This document shows, one piece after another, positions 23,737 to 31,780 of a stretch of 36,092 nt of DNA (the first letter of the stretch is position 1; every line of letters starts with the position of its first letter). The DNA is taken from positions 1 through 36,092 of the forward strand of contig RPGP01000029.1 of the NCBI GenBank assembly GCA_004193555.1, read 5' to 3'. The notes below the pieces were generated by a model, which made no database searches, was not told the origin of the DNA, and saw only the letters and a list, made by a program, of their open reading frames with translations. The translations under genes were made by a program, and so were the position numbers. This DNA comes from Desulfobacteraceae bacterium Eth-SRB1 (GTDB lineage: Bacteria; Desulfobacterota; Desulfobacteria; Desulfobacterales; ETH-SRB1).

Positions 23737-24789
23737 TTACCATTCTATCCCTAACATCAGGCAGTTAAGTCCGCTGCCGATTCCAAGAAATCCGACCAGA
23801 TCGCCGGACACAAGGAATTCACGTTCTGAAGCTATGGCGGCGGTAATCGGAAGGGATACAGTGCCGATATTGCCAAGGTATCGGAATGTTGTAAAATCCT
23901 TTTCTTCAGGGATACCGATAGATCTGAGTATGTTTTTTTGATGTGTGGCTCCTACCTGATGACATATGATTTTATCAGGTTTATCATCAGTCAATGAGAG
24001 TTCTTTTCTAAAAGCATTGAATGTTTCTATGCCAAGAGCTACGCCGTTTTTAAGTACTTCTACAGAATCTGTTTCCATTACGTGGAGTCCGCTGGCAGGC
24101 ATGCCTGTATCCGGCCCCCAGCGGCAGAGCTTATGATGCTCCGGAGCGCTTTTTATTACCCCCCCGATAAGACGGTGACCCTGATTTGCGCCCGGATTTG
24201 AAATAGATGCATCTGTCAAAAGCACTGCTGCCGCTCCTGATCCGCCGGTGAGTGTGGCGATTGTTTGCTTAAAGTTGTCCATATTCTTTTTTTCAAGCAG
24301 GCTGTCAACAGTGATATCAATTATCTGCCGTGCGGACTCACAGGATACAACAAGGCCTGCCCTGATATGACCCAGCTCAATAGCGTTTGCCGTCAGTATT
24401 ATTCCGTTTAATATGCCAAGACAGGCATTTGAGACATCATATACATGCGTATCATGCCCTAATCCAAGACCGTGGGATACTGCGCAGGCGGTTGCAGGTT
24501 CCAGATTATCCCTGCAGACTCCTCCATAGACTATCATCCCGATAGACTCGGGCGAAATGCCTGAAGTCTCTATAGCCTTTTCACCTGCTTTTATTGCGCC
24601 TTCCGACATTTTGTAGCCCGGATCCCAGAACCTGCGTTCATGAATACCCGTGATAGCCTCAAGCTGTCCTTTTTGAAAATGGAGCGCCTCATAAAGGGGC
24701 TCAAGGCGTCTTTCAAGATCATCCGATGTTACCACATTCGGCGCGAGTTCATAACCAAACGAATTTATATAGACTTTAGAATATTGCAT
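23737..24789 (-). CDS. oleA: OleA-like fatty acyl thioester head-to-head condensing enzyme
   Basis: 350 aa from the ATG at 24789, which matches the normal OleA length; an in-frame upstream extension is A/T-rich and unlike the family. It has the thiolase/KAS III fold with the active Cys at C123 in S-N-A-C-L-G-I-L-N-G, a His in C-H-Q-V-G-A-T-H near 287, and an Asn in G-N-I-G-T-V-S near 320. OleA performs non-decarboxylative Claisen condensation of two fatty acyl-CoAs to a 2-alkyl-3-keto acid. The call rests on the I-T-G-I-H-E-R-R-F-W start region and the adjacent oleB and oleC. A FabH-like enzyme is the alternative. Confidence 0.88.
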   Translation of the reverse strand: MQYSKVYINSFGYELAPNVVTSDDLERRLEPLYEALHFQKGQLEAITGIHERRFWDPGYKMSEGAIKAGEKAIETSGISPESIGMIVYGGVCRDNLEPATACAVSHGLGLGHDTHVYDVSNACLGILNGIILTANAIELGHIRAGLVVSCESARQIIDITVDSLLEKKNMDNFKQTIATLTGGSGAAAVLLTDASISNPGANQGHRLIGGVIKSAPEHHKLCRWGPDTGMPASGLHVMETDSVEVLKNGVALGIETFNAFRKELSLTDDKPDKIICHQVGATHQKNILRSIGIPEEKDFTTFRYLGNIGTVSLPITAAIASEREFLVSGDLVGFLGIGSGLNCLMLGIEW

Positions 24790-25021
24790 AGCTGCCGGTT
24801 TTGTAAAAAGGTGCGATTTACCATAGAACGCACAGAGATAACTATTTGTAATTACTGCATTCAACTTTCCCAAGAATAATGAAAACGTGCCTTTTTGATT
24901 TTTTAAGAATTCATCAAATTTCGTGTCTTCGTATTTCGAGCTTTTGTAATAAATATTTTTGTATAATAAACAATAATAGATTATTTTCAACCAGAAATGA
25001 TAAATTGTTTTGTATTATAAA

Positions 25022-25050
25022 TTGACCTTGATGCATAAAACTTATAGAAT
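25022..25050 (+). promoter_or_regulatory. Promoter of the J-domain gene
   Basis: TTGACC (25022-25027), a 17-nt spacer, then TAGAAT (25045-25050), about 47 bp before the start codon. It lies in the 307-bp A/T-rich divergent region (24790-25096) between oleA and this gene. A leftward oleA promoter is probably in the same region, but I cannot fix it with confidence. Confidence 0.55.
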
Positions 25051-25096
25051 AATAATATTTGGATCAGAGATCACAAAAGACAGGAGATAAAGAACT

Positions 25097-26110
25097 TTGT
25101 ATCTGGCGCTTAAAACAATTAAAGGGGAAACCCGCTATTATATAAGGGAATCTTACAAGGATGGCGACTGTCTGCGGAGTCGCGACCTGTTTGATTTGGG
25201 GACAGATCCTGCCGGATATATTATTTATCCGGGAGGAAAAGCATTCTATATTGATGAAACAGTCGATGACAGACTCCGGACTTTAACTTTAAGTAAGGAT
25301 TATTCCGTTGAAGACCTCGACGATATTTTCTGGTGTTTCTTAAAGCCTGAAATCAGGGTGGCGCTGGAGTCGCATCGTCACTTGGGAAGAACCTCAAAAA
25401 GAAGAATCAGCAAAGAAAAAGAGGGAAACCGGCAAAACGAGTTTCACATATTTGATAAACGCCGGGTTCATTATTTAAAGTTTGGCCAGATGGACCAGGG
25501 AAGAATTGGACGTGTGACTCCTAACATGTTTAATAATATCATAAACAAATCAAGGGATGAGCTCGAACAGTATTTTATGGAAATGGAAAGAGCTCTCGAC
25601 AGATCAGAGTTCAAGGCATATGTTTATGTAATTTTTGATCTTCAGAAATATTTTACCGAGTTGATAGCAAAATCAATGCCTGAGGGCCTGAATCAAAATA
25701 AGGTTGATCAATATTTTTTAGAAGAAATATGCCGGCTAAACAGCGATTGTGATTTCTGGAGCGGAATGGATACAGAGGGAAACCTGCACGAATATATGAT
25801 CAGGTATGTTATTATGTTTTTTGATACTGAATATGGCAGGAGTTCTTTTTTGGACGATTATATCCGTGACTATATGGACAGTAAAAGGCGTTATGTTCCA
25901 CCACGCAGAAGCGCTTCAGTAATTTTAGATGAGGCAAGTACAATATTCGGCGTAAAAAAAGATGAGCTGAAAAAAATGAGCAAAAAGAGTTTAACCCGTA
26001 TATACCGGCAAATGGCCCAAAAATTCCATCCGGATAAAGGGGGAGAAAAGGAAAAGTTTGTTAAATTGTCAGAGGCATATAATGAATTGTTGAAAAGCAA
26101 ATTATCTTGA
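25097..26110 (+). CDS. J-domain protein with novel N-terminal region
   Basis: 337 aa from a TTG start; AGGAGA at 25082-25087 is well placed and no nearby ATG fits. The C-terminal ~60 residues are a J-domain: helix II-like S-L-T-R-I-Y-R-Q-M-A-Q-K-F, then the H-P-D motif and K-G-G, then F-V-K-L-S-E-A-Y-N-E-L-L. J-domains stimulate the ATPase of DnaK-type chaperones. The first ~270 residues contain no zinc-finger or Gly/Phe region and do not match a family I can name; they are rich in charged residues and aromatic pairs. So it is a specialised DnaK co-chaperone with an unknown client. It is transcribed divergently from oleA. Confidence 0.8.
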   Translation: MYLALKTIKGETRYYIRESYKDGDCLRSRDLFDLGTDPAGYIIYPGGKAFYIDETVDDRLRTLTLSKDYSVEDLDDIFWCFLKPEIRVALESHRHLGRTSKRRISKEKEGNRQNEFHIFDKRRVHYLKFGQMDQGRIGRVTPNMFNNIINKSRDELEQYFMEMERALDRSEFKAYVYVIFDLQKYFTELIAKSMPEGLNQNKVDQYFLEEICRLNSDCDFWSGMDTEGNLHEYMIRYVIMFFDTEYGRSSFLDDYIRDYMDSKRRYVPPRRSASVILDEASTIFGVKKDELKKMSKKSLTRIYRQMAQKFHPDKGGEKEKFVKLSEAYNELLKSKLS

Positions 26111-26136
26111 ACCGTAACAGCGAGCGCAATAACGTG

Positions 26137-26162
26137 TTTTTCGACTTTTTACGAGGCCATCA
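26137..26162 (-). repeat. TGATGGC-TCGTAAAAAGTC repeat, left copy
   Basis: On the minus strand it reads TGATGGCCTCGTAAAAAGTC. The partner on the plus strand is 26723-26747. Together they form an inverted pair enclosing tRNA-Ala and the zinc-ribbon gene. Confidence 0.65.
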
Positions 26163-26247
26163 TCATTGACACTGTCACAAAAGTGTCACATTATAGTTGT
26201 CAAGCATAAAAAAGCACTTAGTTTATCCCTCAGTGATTGAATTTGTT

Positions 26248-26323
26248 TGGTGGAGCTGAGGGGGATCGAACCCCTGACCTCATGACTGCCAGTCATGCGC
26301 TCTCCCATCTGAGCTACAGCCCC
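26248..26323 (-). tRNA. tRNA-Ala (anticodon GGC)
   Basis: A 76-nt cloverleaf including an encoded CCA. The acceptor stem GGGGCTG pairs with CAGCTCC (one G-U), the anticodon stem CATGA/TCATG closes the loop CTGGCAG, and the T-arm contains GGTTCGATCC. Anticodon GGC reads GCC and GCU alanine codons. No integrase or attachment duplication is seen beside it. Confidence 0.96.
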
Positions 26324-26469
26324 TGAAATAACATAAATTAATAAAAACACGTTTGCATGTCAATATCTATTTTGATGAGTTTGATTGTGTTGACAATAAA
26401 AAAAAGCGGGAATTCATTGACAGTTTTAAATAATTTTCATAGGTCTCAATACAATTTTTAAGGGTTAAC

Positions 26470-26718
26470 ATGTATTTAAAAGAAAATGTACAACAATCCG
26501 GGGCGTTAAATAGAGAATCAGGCCAACCGGGAGCGTTTAAAGAATTTGATGCAACAGAGCTTTATTGCCCCAGATGCAAACAGGCTGTTCCTGTCCGGAA
26601 ACGGCTTCTTATTGTTTTGCCTGAAGGGGATAAGTATGAATATTTATGTGCATTTTGTTCAGAAAGCGTTGGAACAAAGATGGATAAAAATGGAGCGCAG
26701 GTCAAAATTATTGTTTAA
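26470..26718 (+). CDS. Small four-cysteine zinc-ribbon protein
   Basis: 82 aa. The central part has two CxxC knuckles, C-P-R-C and C-A-F-C about 30 residues apart, framed by a strand-rich core (V-P-V-R-K-R-L-L-I-V-L-P-E-G-D-K-Y-E-Y-L), which fits a zinc ribbon. It looks like short cytoplasmic proteins I associate with delta-proteobacteria, with no assigned role. It stands about 200 bp before the ppiD-like gene, with an inverted repeat between them. Confidence 0.7.
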   Translation: MYLKENVQQSGALNRESGQPGAFKEFDATELYCPRCKQAVPVRKRLLIVLPEGDKYEYLCAFCSESVGTKMDKNGAQVKIIV

Positions 26719-26722
26719 TACC

Positions 26723-26747
26723 TGATGGCGTCGTAAAAAGTCAAAAA
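26723..26747 (+). repeat. TGATGGC-TCGTAAAAAGTC repeat, right copy
   Basis: TGATGGCGTCGTAAAAAGTC plus an A-run, starting 4 bp after the stop of the zinc-ribbon gene. A partial relative (ACGACTTTGTCA, opposite sense) is near 34847. Confidence 0.65.
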
Positions 26748-26800
26748 CCATAAAAACTATTCCGCTTTTGCGGGATCAAAAGGGAGACCTTTGAATTTTG

Positions 26801-26878
26801 TCATTTCGAGGAGTATGAGCTACGAGAAATCTTAATAATTCAAACCTGTTAAGATTTTTCCTTTGGATCGAAATGACA
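26801..26878. repeat. 78-bp GTCATTTCGA inverted repeat
   Basis: The outer arms GTCATTTCGA and TCGAAATGAC are perfect. The inner arms AGAAATCTTAA and TTAAGATTTTT also pair. This is a widespread type of bacterial intergenic palindrome; here it lies 41 bp before the ppiD-like start. Confidence 0.8.
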
Positions 26879-26919
26879 AATAACGGCAGTTGTGCAAAGC
26901 TCTCAAAAGGTGAATCATA

Positions 26920-28809
26920 ATGCTCAAATTATTGCGTAATCATGCCAAGAACTGGCTTATCAAGATTATTTTAGGCGCAATTGTTATTGTGTTTGTTTTC
27001 TGGGGTGTTGGAAGTTTCCGCTCAGATAAAGGGGGCAGGGTTGCGCTTGTTAATGGAGAGACAATCAGTGTTGAAGAATATAAGGAGGAATACGATCACC
27101 TTGTTGAGCGGTTGCGCCAGAGATTCGGCAACAGCCTGAATGATGAAACAATGAAAATGCTTCAGATAAAAAGACAGGCTTTATACAGTCTTATTAATCA
27201 AAAACTTATACTTCAGGAGGCGGAAAAGCTCAACTTTAGGGTTTCGGAAAAAGAGCTTGCAGGCACAATCGGAGGAATAGAGGCATTCCAGATAGCCGGC
27301 GTTTTTGATCAAGATCGTTATAGAAAGGTTTTACAACGCAACAGCCTGACTCCTGAAGAGTTCGAGGATAATCAGAGAAAATTTATTTTAATAGAAAAGT
27401 TAAGAGGCCTTATCTTAGGCAGCATCAAGGTTTCAGACAGTGAAGCCATGGAATGGTATAAATGGAGCAATGCATCGGTAAATATAGATTTTGTATTGTT
27501 TGAGCCTGAAAAATATAAAGATATCAAAGTTTCTGCTGATGAAATAAAGATCTATTTCAATGACAGGAAAGAGTCTTATAAAACAGAACCCATGATTAAG
27601 GCGCGCTTTTTACATTTTGATCCTGAAACATACAGGTCGAATGTCAATATTACCGACGATGATATACAGGATTATTATGAAGCAAACTTGGAGGAATTTA
27701 GAACAGATAAAACCGTTGATGCCAGGCATATACTTATAGAGATCGACAGGGAGGCCGGTCCAGAAGCTGTTGAAGAAGGAAGGAATAATGCCCTTTATAT
27801 ATTAAAGAAGATCAGGGAGGGTAAAGATTTTGGCGAGATGGCCCTGCAATATTCCGCATGCCCAAGCAAAGATAATGGAGGGCGTCTTGGAGCATTCAAA
27901 AAGGAAGAAATGGTGAAACCTTTTGCTGACATGGCGTTTTCCATGAAAGCCGGAGAGATCAGCGAACCGGTTCTCACGCGGTTTGGATGGCATATTATCA
28001 AGGTTGAAAAAATAAATGAAGAATCCACACTTTCCCTTGAAGAAGCAAAAAAGAGTATAAGAAAGAAGCTTACAGATATAAAGGTGAACGATTATGCATA
28101 TAATGAAGCAGAGGTTGTTTATGATGCCGCTATTAAGGGAGATGACCTAATAAAAGCTGCTGCGGAACAAAACCTTAAGATGTTGACAACAGATTTTTTT
28201 ACAGGAAAAGGCCCTGATAAAGGTATAAAGCATCGTGAAAAATTTGCATCAGCCGCTTTTAATTTAGCGGTTATGGAATTCAGCGATATCCTGAATATTG
28301 GTGACGGATATTATATTATTCAGGTAGTAGAGAAAATTCCGGCAAAGATACCTGAGTTAAATGATGTGATGGAAAGGGTTAAGGTTGATTTAATTAAGGT
28401 AAGAAAGGACGAAAAGGCTGTTAAGGATGCAAAGGAGTTCCTGTCTGATTTAAAAAGCGGCAAATCCATTGCTGAGGAATGCAAGAAATTTGACATGACC
28501 TTAACAACTTCCGGGTTTTTTAAACGGAATGATTCTGTGCCCGGTATTGGGCCTGAAAGAGAAATTATTGAGGCCGCTTTCAGTCTTTCAGATCAAAACA
28601 AAACGCCTGAAGATATCATAAAAGGGGCAAAGGGGTATTACGTTATCAGCTTAAAGGAAAGAAAAGATTCCGCCCCGGAAGGTTTTGACAAAGAAAAAGC
28701 AAATATTAAGGAAGGATTGTTGCAGCAAAAACAGCTTGCAACATTTAATGAATGGCTGCTGCAAATACGAAATGATAGCGACATTACAATAAAAAAGGAT
28801 TTTTTATAA
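26920..28809 (+). CDS. ppiD: PpiD/SurA-type membrane-anchored peptidyl-prolyl isomerase
   Basis: 629 aa with AAGGTGA before the start. A single transmembrane anchor (residues ~13-33, I-I-L-G-A-I-V-I-V-F-V-F-W-G-V-G) is followed by a SurA_N-type chaperone domain to ~180, and a parvulin rotamase at ~265-365 (A-R-H-I-L-I-E, then G-G-R-L-G-A-F, A-F-S-M-K-A-G-E-I-S-E-P-V-x-T-R-F-G-W-H-I-I). A second, degenerate rotamase-like region follows. PpiD proteins sit in the inner membrane facing the periplasm and help newly exported proteins fold near the Sec translocon. Single gene; a dispersed repeat follows directly. Confidence 0.93.
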   Translation: MLKLLRNHAKNWLIKIILGAIVIVFVFWGVGSFRSDKGGRVALVNGETISVEEYKEEYDHLVERLRQRFGNSLNDETMKMLQIKRQALYSLINQKLILQEAEKLNFRVSEKELAGTIGGIEAFQIAGVFDQDRYRKVLQRNSLTPEEFEDNQRKFILIEKLRGLILGSIKVSDSEAMEWYKWSNASVNIDFVLFEPEKYKDIKVSADEIKIYFNDRKESYKTEPMIKARFLHFDPETYRSNVNITDDDIQDYYEANLEEFRTDKTVDARHILIEIDREAGPEAVEEGRNNALYILKKIREGKDFGEMALQYSACPSKDNGGRLGAFKKEEMVKPFADMAFSMKAGEISEPVLTRFGWHIIKVEKINEESTLSLEEAKKSIRKKLTDIKVNDYAYNEAEVVYDAAIKGDDLIKAAAEQNLKMLTTDFFTGKGPDKGIKHREKFASAAFNLAVMEFSDILNIGDGYYIIQVVEKIPAKIPELNDVMERVKVDLIKVRKDEKAVKDAKEFLSDLKSGKSIAEECKKFDMTLTTSGFFKRNDSVPGIGPEREIIEAAFSLSDQNKTPEDIIKGAKGYYVISLKERKDSAPEGFDKEKANIKEGLLQQKQLATFNEWLLQIRNDSDITIKKDFL

Positions 28810-28810
28810 C

Positions 28811-28850
28811 GTTTTTTTGACAGGATTGACAGGATATTCAGGATTAAAAC
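28811..28850 (+). repeat. Dispersed GACAGGAT-type repeat, copy 4
   Basis: Contains TTGACAGGATTGACAGGATA and then TTCAGGATT, beginning 2 bp after the ppiD stop. It is the third copy in this orientation directly behind a stop codon. Confidence 0.75.
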
Positions 28851-28966
28851 ATTTGAAACTGTAATACTTTAGCGTTTTGAAAATTTGGCCTTCATGTTTG
28901 AGCCGAGTTTCATCTCTCCCAAATTTCTACTTTCCAATTTCAAGTTTCAAGCCGTGAACGGCTACT

Positions 28967-29635
28967 CTATTTAGCAATCATTACTCTCATCACATCGGCG
29001 GCGTCTTCAGTATGATCTGGTATGGAGCCTATTATTTCAGCCAATCTGATTAGATGAAATACTGAAACCGGGTCTAAATCAATCTCAAAGATTTTGTGCT
29101 TGAGCCTGGCTTCCACCTCATCTGCTTCATGTTCCTTGCATCGTATTTCGCGGATGATTTCCTTGACTACGTTCCGCTGGGTTTCATTAAAGGTTTCAAA
29201 GTACTTTTTTGCTTCTAATACCATCCTGCACATTTCATTGACAGAGTCAATATTTGCGTCAATCAGAAGCAGGAAATCCTTTTTAAGCTCTTCTGGAATT
29301 CCCGGTTCCGGTTTAAAGAAAATCCAATCAAGAGCATCTTCTATTCTGTCAGGAACCGTATCCTGTTCTTTTAAATACCTGAACAGTTGAAATTTCTCAA
29401 CACACACCATGCTTCCTTTTGGCAGACTCCTGCGTATGTTTTGCTTGATACCATCCGCTTCACTTTCCAGTTGACTGACTTTTTCTCTGAGGTCTTCAAA
29501 AGCTTCGCATTCTTTTGAAAAATGACATTCCATGGCCTGTTGAAAGGTCAATACACATTCTTTCACTTTTTCTGCGTGTTCCAGAAGGCCGTCAAAAGGT
29601 GAAGTAGCAAACATTGATAATAAAGGTATGCGCAT
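28967..29635 (-). CDS. DUF47/PhoU-like phosphate transport regulator
   Basis: 222 aa, all-helical. Charged heptad-like helices with E-A-D-G-I-K-Q-N-I-R-R and H-E-A-D-E-V-E are typical of the PhoU-like DUF47 (TIGR00153) family. AAGGAGAT precedes the ATG. It lies 11 bp downstream of the PiT transporter on the same strand, and this pairing is common: the DUF47 protein is thought to control or stabilise low-affinity phosphate uptake. The two form an operon here. Confidence 0.92.
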   Translation of the reverse strand: MRIPLLSMFATSPFDGLLEHAEKVKECVLTFQQAMECHFSKECEAFEDLREKVSQLESEADGIKQNIRRSLPKGSMVCVEKFQLFRYLKEQDTVPDRIEDALDWIFFKPEPGIPEELKKDFLLLIDANIDSVNEMCRMVLEAKKYFETFNETQRNVVKEIIREIRCKEHEADEVEARLKHKIFEIDLDPVSVFHLIRLAEIIGSIPDHTEDAADVMRVMIAK

Positions 29636-29646
29636 AATTATCTCCT

Positions 29647-30870
29647 TTATAAAACTAATTGAAGCATTTTAAAAATTATCATGCTGGTTATGGCGGCAAT
29701 GGGTACGGTAAGAACCCAGTAAAGCATAATTTTTATGATTATTCTGAAGTTGACCGCTTCTAACCCGCGTGCAAGCCCTACACCTAAAACACCGCCAACC
29801 GCCGCATGTGTAGTAGAAACCGGGAGCCCCATTTTTGATGCGATAAGCACAGTTGTTGCCGCAGCAAAATCGACTGAAAAACCGCGAGTATTTGTAAGGG
29901 TTGTAATTTTTTTGCCGACAGTTTCCATGACCCGCTCGCCGGCCATACTGATTCCGAAGGCAATTCCTATACCTCCGAAAAGAAGGAGAAAAACAGGCAC
30001 AGGCACCTCAGCGCCAACACCGCCCGTTTTTACAAGAAAATATATTACTGCAAGGGGGCCGATTGCGTTAGCCACGTCATTTGCGCCTTGAGCCAGCGCA
30101 ACATAGCAGGATGTTCCGATCTGGATGCGTTTGAAGATTGCTTCTGCTCCGGCTTTCCTATCCCGGATAAAGCGGCTTAAAAGTTTCATCCCCGCAAACC
30201 CGAAAAGAATCGCTATAATAAGCGAAAGAAACAATGCAGTCAGATTTCCCATCGCGAGTGTTTTGCCAAGCGGTGTTTTAAATAGAAATGATAAGACAAC
30301 GATAAAAACCGCGATGCCGATAAAGAACGGTGATAGTTTAATAGACCATTCAAACGGGTCCTTCCTGGAAAGTATTATTTTTATAATGAGTTTAAACATT
30401 ACAAAGGCGATGACAAGACTGAAGACCGGAGATATGACCCAGCTCAATACAACAGCGGCGAGTTTCCACCATTTGATAACAGAGAATCCGCCCGCCATTA
30501 TTCCAAAACCGATCATGGAGCCTACAATAGAATGTGTGGTAGATACGGGAAGAGATTTCCAGGTGGCAAAGCTCACCCACAGAGCGGCAGCAAGCAGAGC
30601 GGAAAGAGCGCCGATAAGCGCTATGTGTGGATCAGCTAAAATTTCCGTCGAGACAATGCCTTTACGGATTGTGTTTGTGACATGAGATCCGATAAATACG
30701 GCGCCGACTACATTCAGTATCCCGGCAATAAAGACTGCCTGGCGGACTGTAATAGCCTTTGCGCCTACAGCAGAAGCCATGGAATTGGCGACATCGTTTG
30801 CGCCTATATTCCAGGACATGTAAAAGCCTAAGATGTAACCGGCGATTAGTATTAAATATTCTGTTGACAT
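29647..30870 (-). CDS. pit: PiT-family inorganic phosphate transporter
   Basis: 407 aa from the ATG at 30870; a TTG at 30957 would add 29 residues unlike the family. Two inverted PiT signatures are present: G-A-N-D-V-A-N-S near residue 23 and G-A-N-D-V-A-N-A-I-G-P near 265, with P-V-S-T-T-H-S and P-V-S-T-T-H-A in the matching half-repeats. About ten transmembrane helices. PiT proteins import metal-phosphate with H+ or Na+. A DUF47 partner follows. A TACGTAAA/TTTACGTA inverted repeat lies just before the start. Confidence 0.94.
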   Translation of the reverse strand: MSTEYLILIAGYILGFYMSWNIGANDVANSMASAVGAKAITVRQAVFIAGILNVVGAVFIGSHVTNTIRKGIVSTEILADPHIALIGALSALLAAALWVSFATWKSLPVSTTHSIVGSMIGFGIMAGGFSVIKWWKLAAVVLSWVISPVFSLVIAFVMFKLIIKIILSRKDPFEWSIKLSPFFIGIAVFIVVLSFLFKTPLGKTLAMGNLTALFLSLIIAILFGFAGMKLLSRFIRDRKAGAEAIFKRIQIGTSCYVALAQGANDVANAIGPLAVIYFLVKTGGVGAEVPVPVFLLLFGGIGIAFGISMAGERVMETVGKKITTLTNTRGFSVDFAAATTVLIASKMGLPVSTTHAAVGGVLGVGLARGLEAVNFRIIIKIMLYWVLTVPIAAITSMIIFKMLQLVL

Positions 30871-30879
30871 AAATGTTGA

Positions 30880-30900
30880 TACGTAAATTTTTTTTACGTA
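30880..30900. promoter_or_regulatory. Inverted repeat upstream of the phosphate transporter
   Basis: TACGTAAA and TTTACGTA are perfect 8-bp arms around five T residues, 10 bp before the chosen start. It may be an operator or an mRNA hairpin near the ribosome site. It does not resemble a Pho box. Confidence 0.45.
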
Positions 30901-31166
30901 TTCATTAATTGTGGGTGTTTGTGTAACGAAAAATGAAAAAAAATCGATATTGGTCAAAAGAATTAAAATATCACCTTACACATGAATAATTTATTGTCAA
31001 TAATTGTTCAAGGCGCTGGTAAATGTTTTTTTTAAAACCGGGTCTGCGAACTACGGGAGAGAAGATAATTACTTTTGAATAAATACTTTTATTAATTACA
31101 GATTTTGTTGACTTATAATAAACCGTATGTTATTTGCTGTTTGAACATGCACATGGAGTACACTTC

Positions 31167-31190
31167 CAGTCCCGCTGTTAAGCGGAACTG
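31167..31190 (+). other. Leader hairpin of the second winged-helix gene
   Basis: CAGT-C-CCGCT pairs with AGCGG-A-ACTG around GTTA, with one C/A mismatch. It sits in a 345-bp gene-free region (30961-31305), downstream of a possible TTGACT element near 31112. Confidence 0.5.
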
Positions 31191-31199
31191 ACCGGGTAT

Positions 31200-31229
31200 T
31201 CTTCATTTTTTGCGAAGAGCTATTTTTTT
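31200..31229 (+). terminator. Possible attenuator in the leader
   Basis: The TCTTC/GAAGA stem (31200-31204, 31214-31218) is followed after 4 nt by seven T. The stem is short, so termination would be weak. A further ACAGCT/AGCTGT stem lies at 31262-31281, just before the ribosome site TAGGAGGT of the next gene. Confidence 0.35.
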
Positions 31230-31305
31230 GTTGAATAAGTTTCAACGGTTATATTTTTAAGACAGCTTTTAATAGAGCTGTAAAAAAACTTAGGAGGTAT
31301 TATAG

Positions 31306-31692
31306 ATGAAGAAATTGCAGGATCAACTAAAATCAATATCCAGGTCTCTTGTGTCGCTTTCAAAACAGGTGGATAAAGCTACGAAGCAGTTAGGTAAACT
31401 TCAGCCACCCAAAACAACTTCTTCTGTGAAAAAGAAAAAAAATGCGGCAATAAAATCCAGACCGGCAGCAAAAAAGGCAAAAACATCTAAAATAAAAAAG
31501 AAGCCTGCCAAGGAAACAACCGTTCTTGACAAAGTATTTGCAGTCATTAAAAAAAGCAGGAACGGAGCTTCTATTGACACGCTAAAAGAAAAAACCGGTC
31601 TTATATCAAGGCAGCTCAGCAATGCTTTATATAAACTTGCAAAAAAGGGTCATATTAAAGCAAAGGGCAGAGGCCTTTACATAAAAAAATAG
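31306..31692 (+). CDS. Lys-rich small protein with C-terminal winged helix, paralogue
   Basis: 128 aa, with AGGAGG upstream. A short N-terminal amphipathic helix (L-V-S-L-S-K-Q-V-D-K-A-T-K-Q-L) leads into a Lys/Ala-rich linker (residues ~35-70) and a winged-helix domain (~72-128) ending K-A-K-G-R-G-L-Y-I. The winged-helix part aligns well with that at 7610-7999: T-L-x-x-K-T-G, L-x-N and K-G-R-G-x-Y-I are shared. The design suggests an H1-like nucleoid protein. An M16 peptidase gene follows, as with the other copy, but here a strong terminator lies between them. The long structured leader hints at regulation at RNA level. Confidence 0.75.
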   Translation: MKKLQDQLKSISRSLVSLSKQVDKATKQLGKLQPPKTTSSVKKKKNAAIKSRPAAKKAKTSKIKKKPAKETTVLDKVFAVIKKSRNGASIDTLKEKTGLISRQLSNALYKLAKKGHIKAKGRGLYIKK

Positions 31693-31706
31693 TTAGTCAT
31701 CATTTC

Positions 31707-31762
31707 AAAAAAAGTCTTCAGCTTACAATACCGTTAGAACTTGCAGGCTGAAGACTTTTTTG
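31707..31762 (+). terminator. Strong bidirectional terminator
   Basis: AAAAAAAGTCTTCAGC (31707-31722) pairs perfectly with GCTGAAGACTTTTTT (31747-31761) around a 24-nt loop, ending in a T-run on both strands. It closes the winged-helix gene and insulates the M16 gene that begins 20 bp later. Confidence 0.85.
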
Positions 31763-31780
31763 TTTAGAAGGCTTTGAAGC

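Noticed and set aside
24790-24990. An N-terminal extension of OleA by 67 residues
   Set aside because: It is A/T-rich, unlike the family, contains a dispersed-type repeat, and the protein has its normal length from 24789.
26248-26323. tRNA-Ala as an integration site for a genomic island
   Set aside because: No integrase gene and no duplicated tRNA 3' end were seen in the window.
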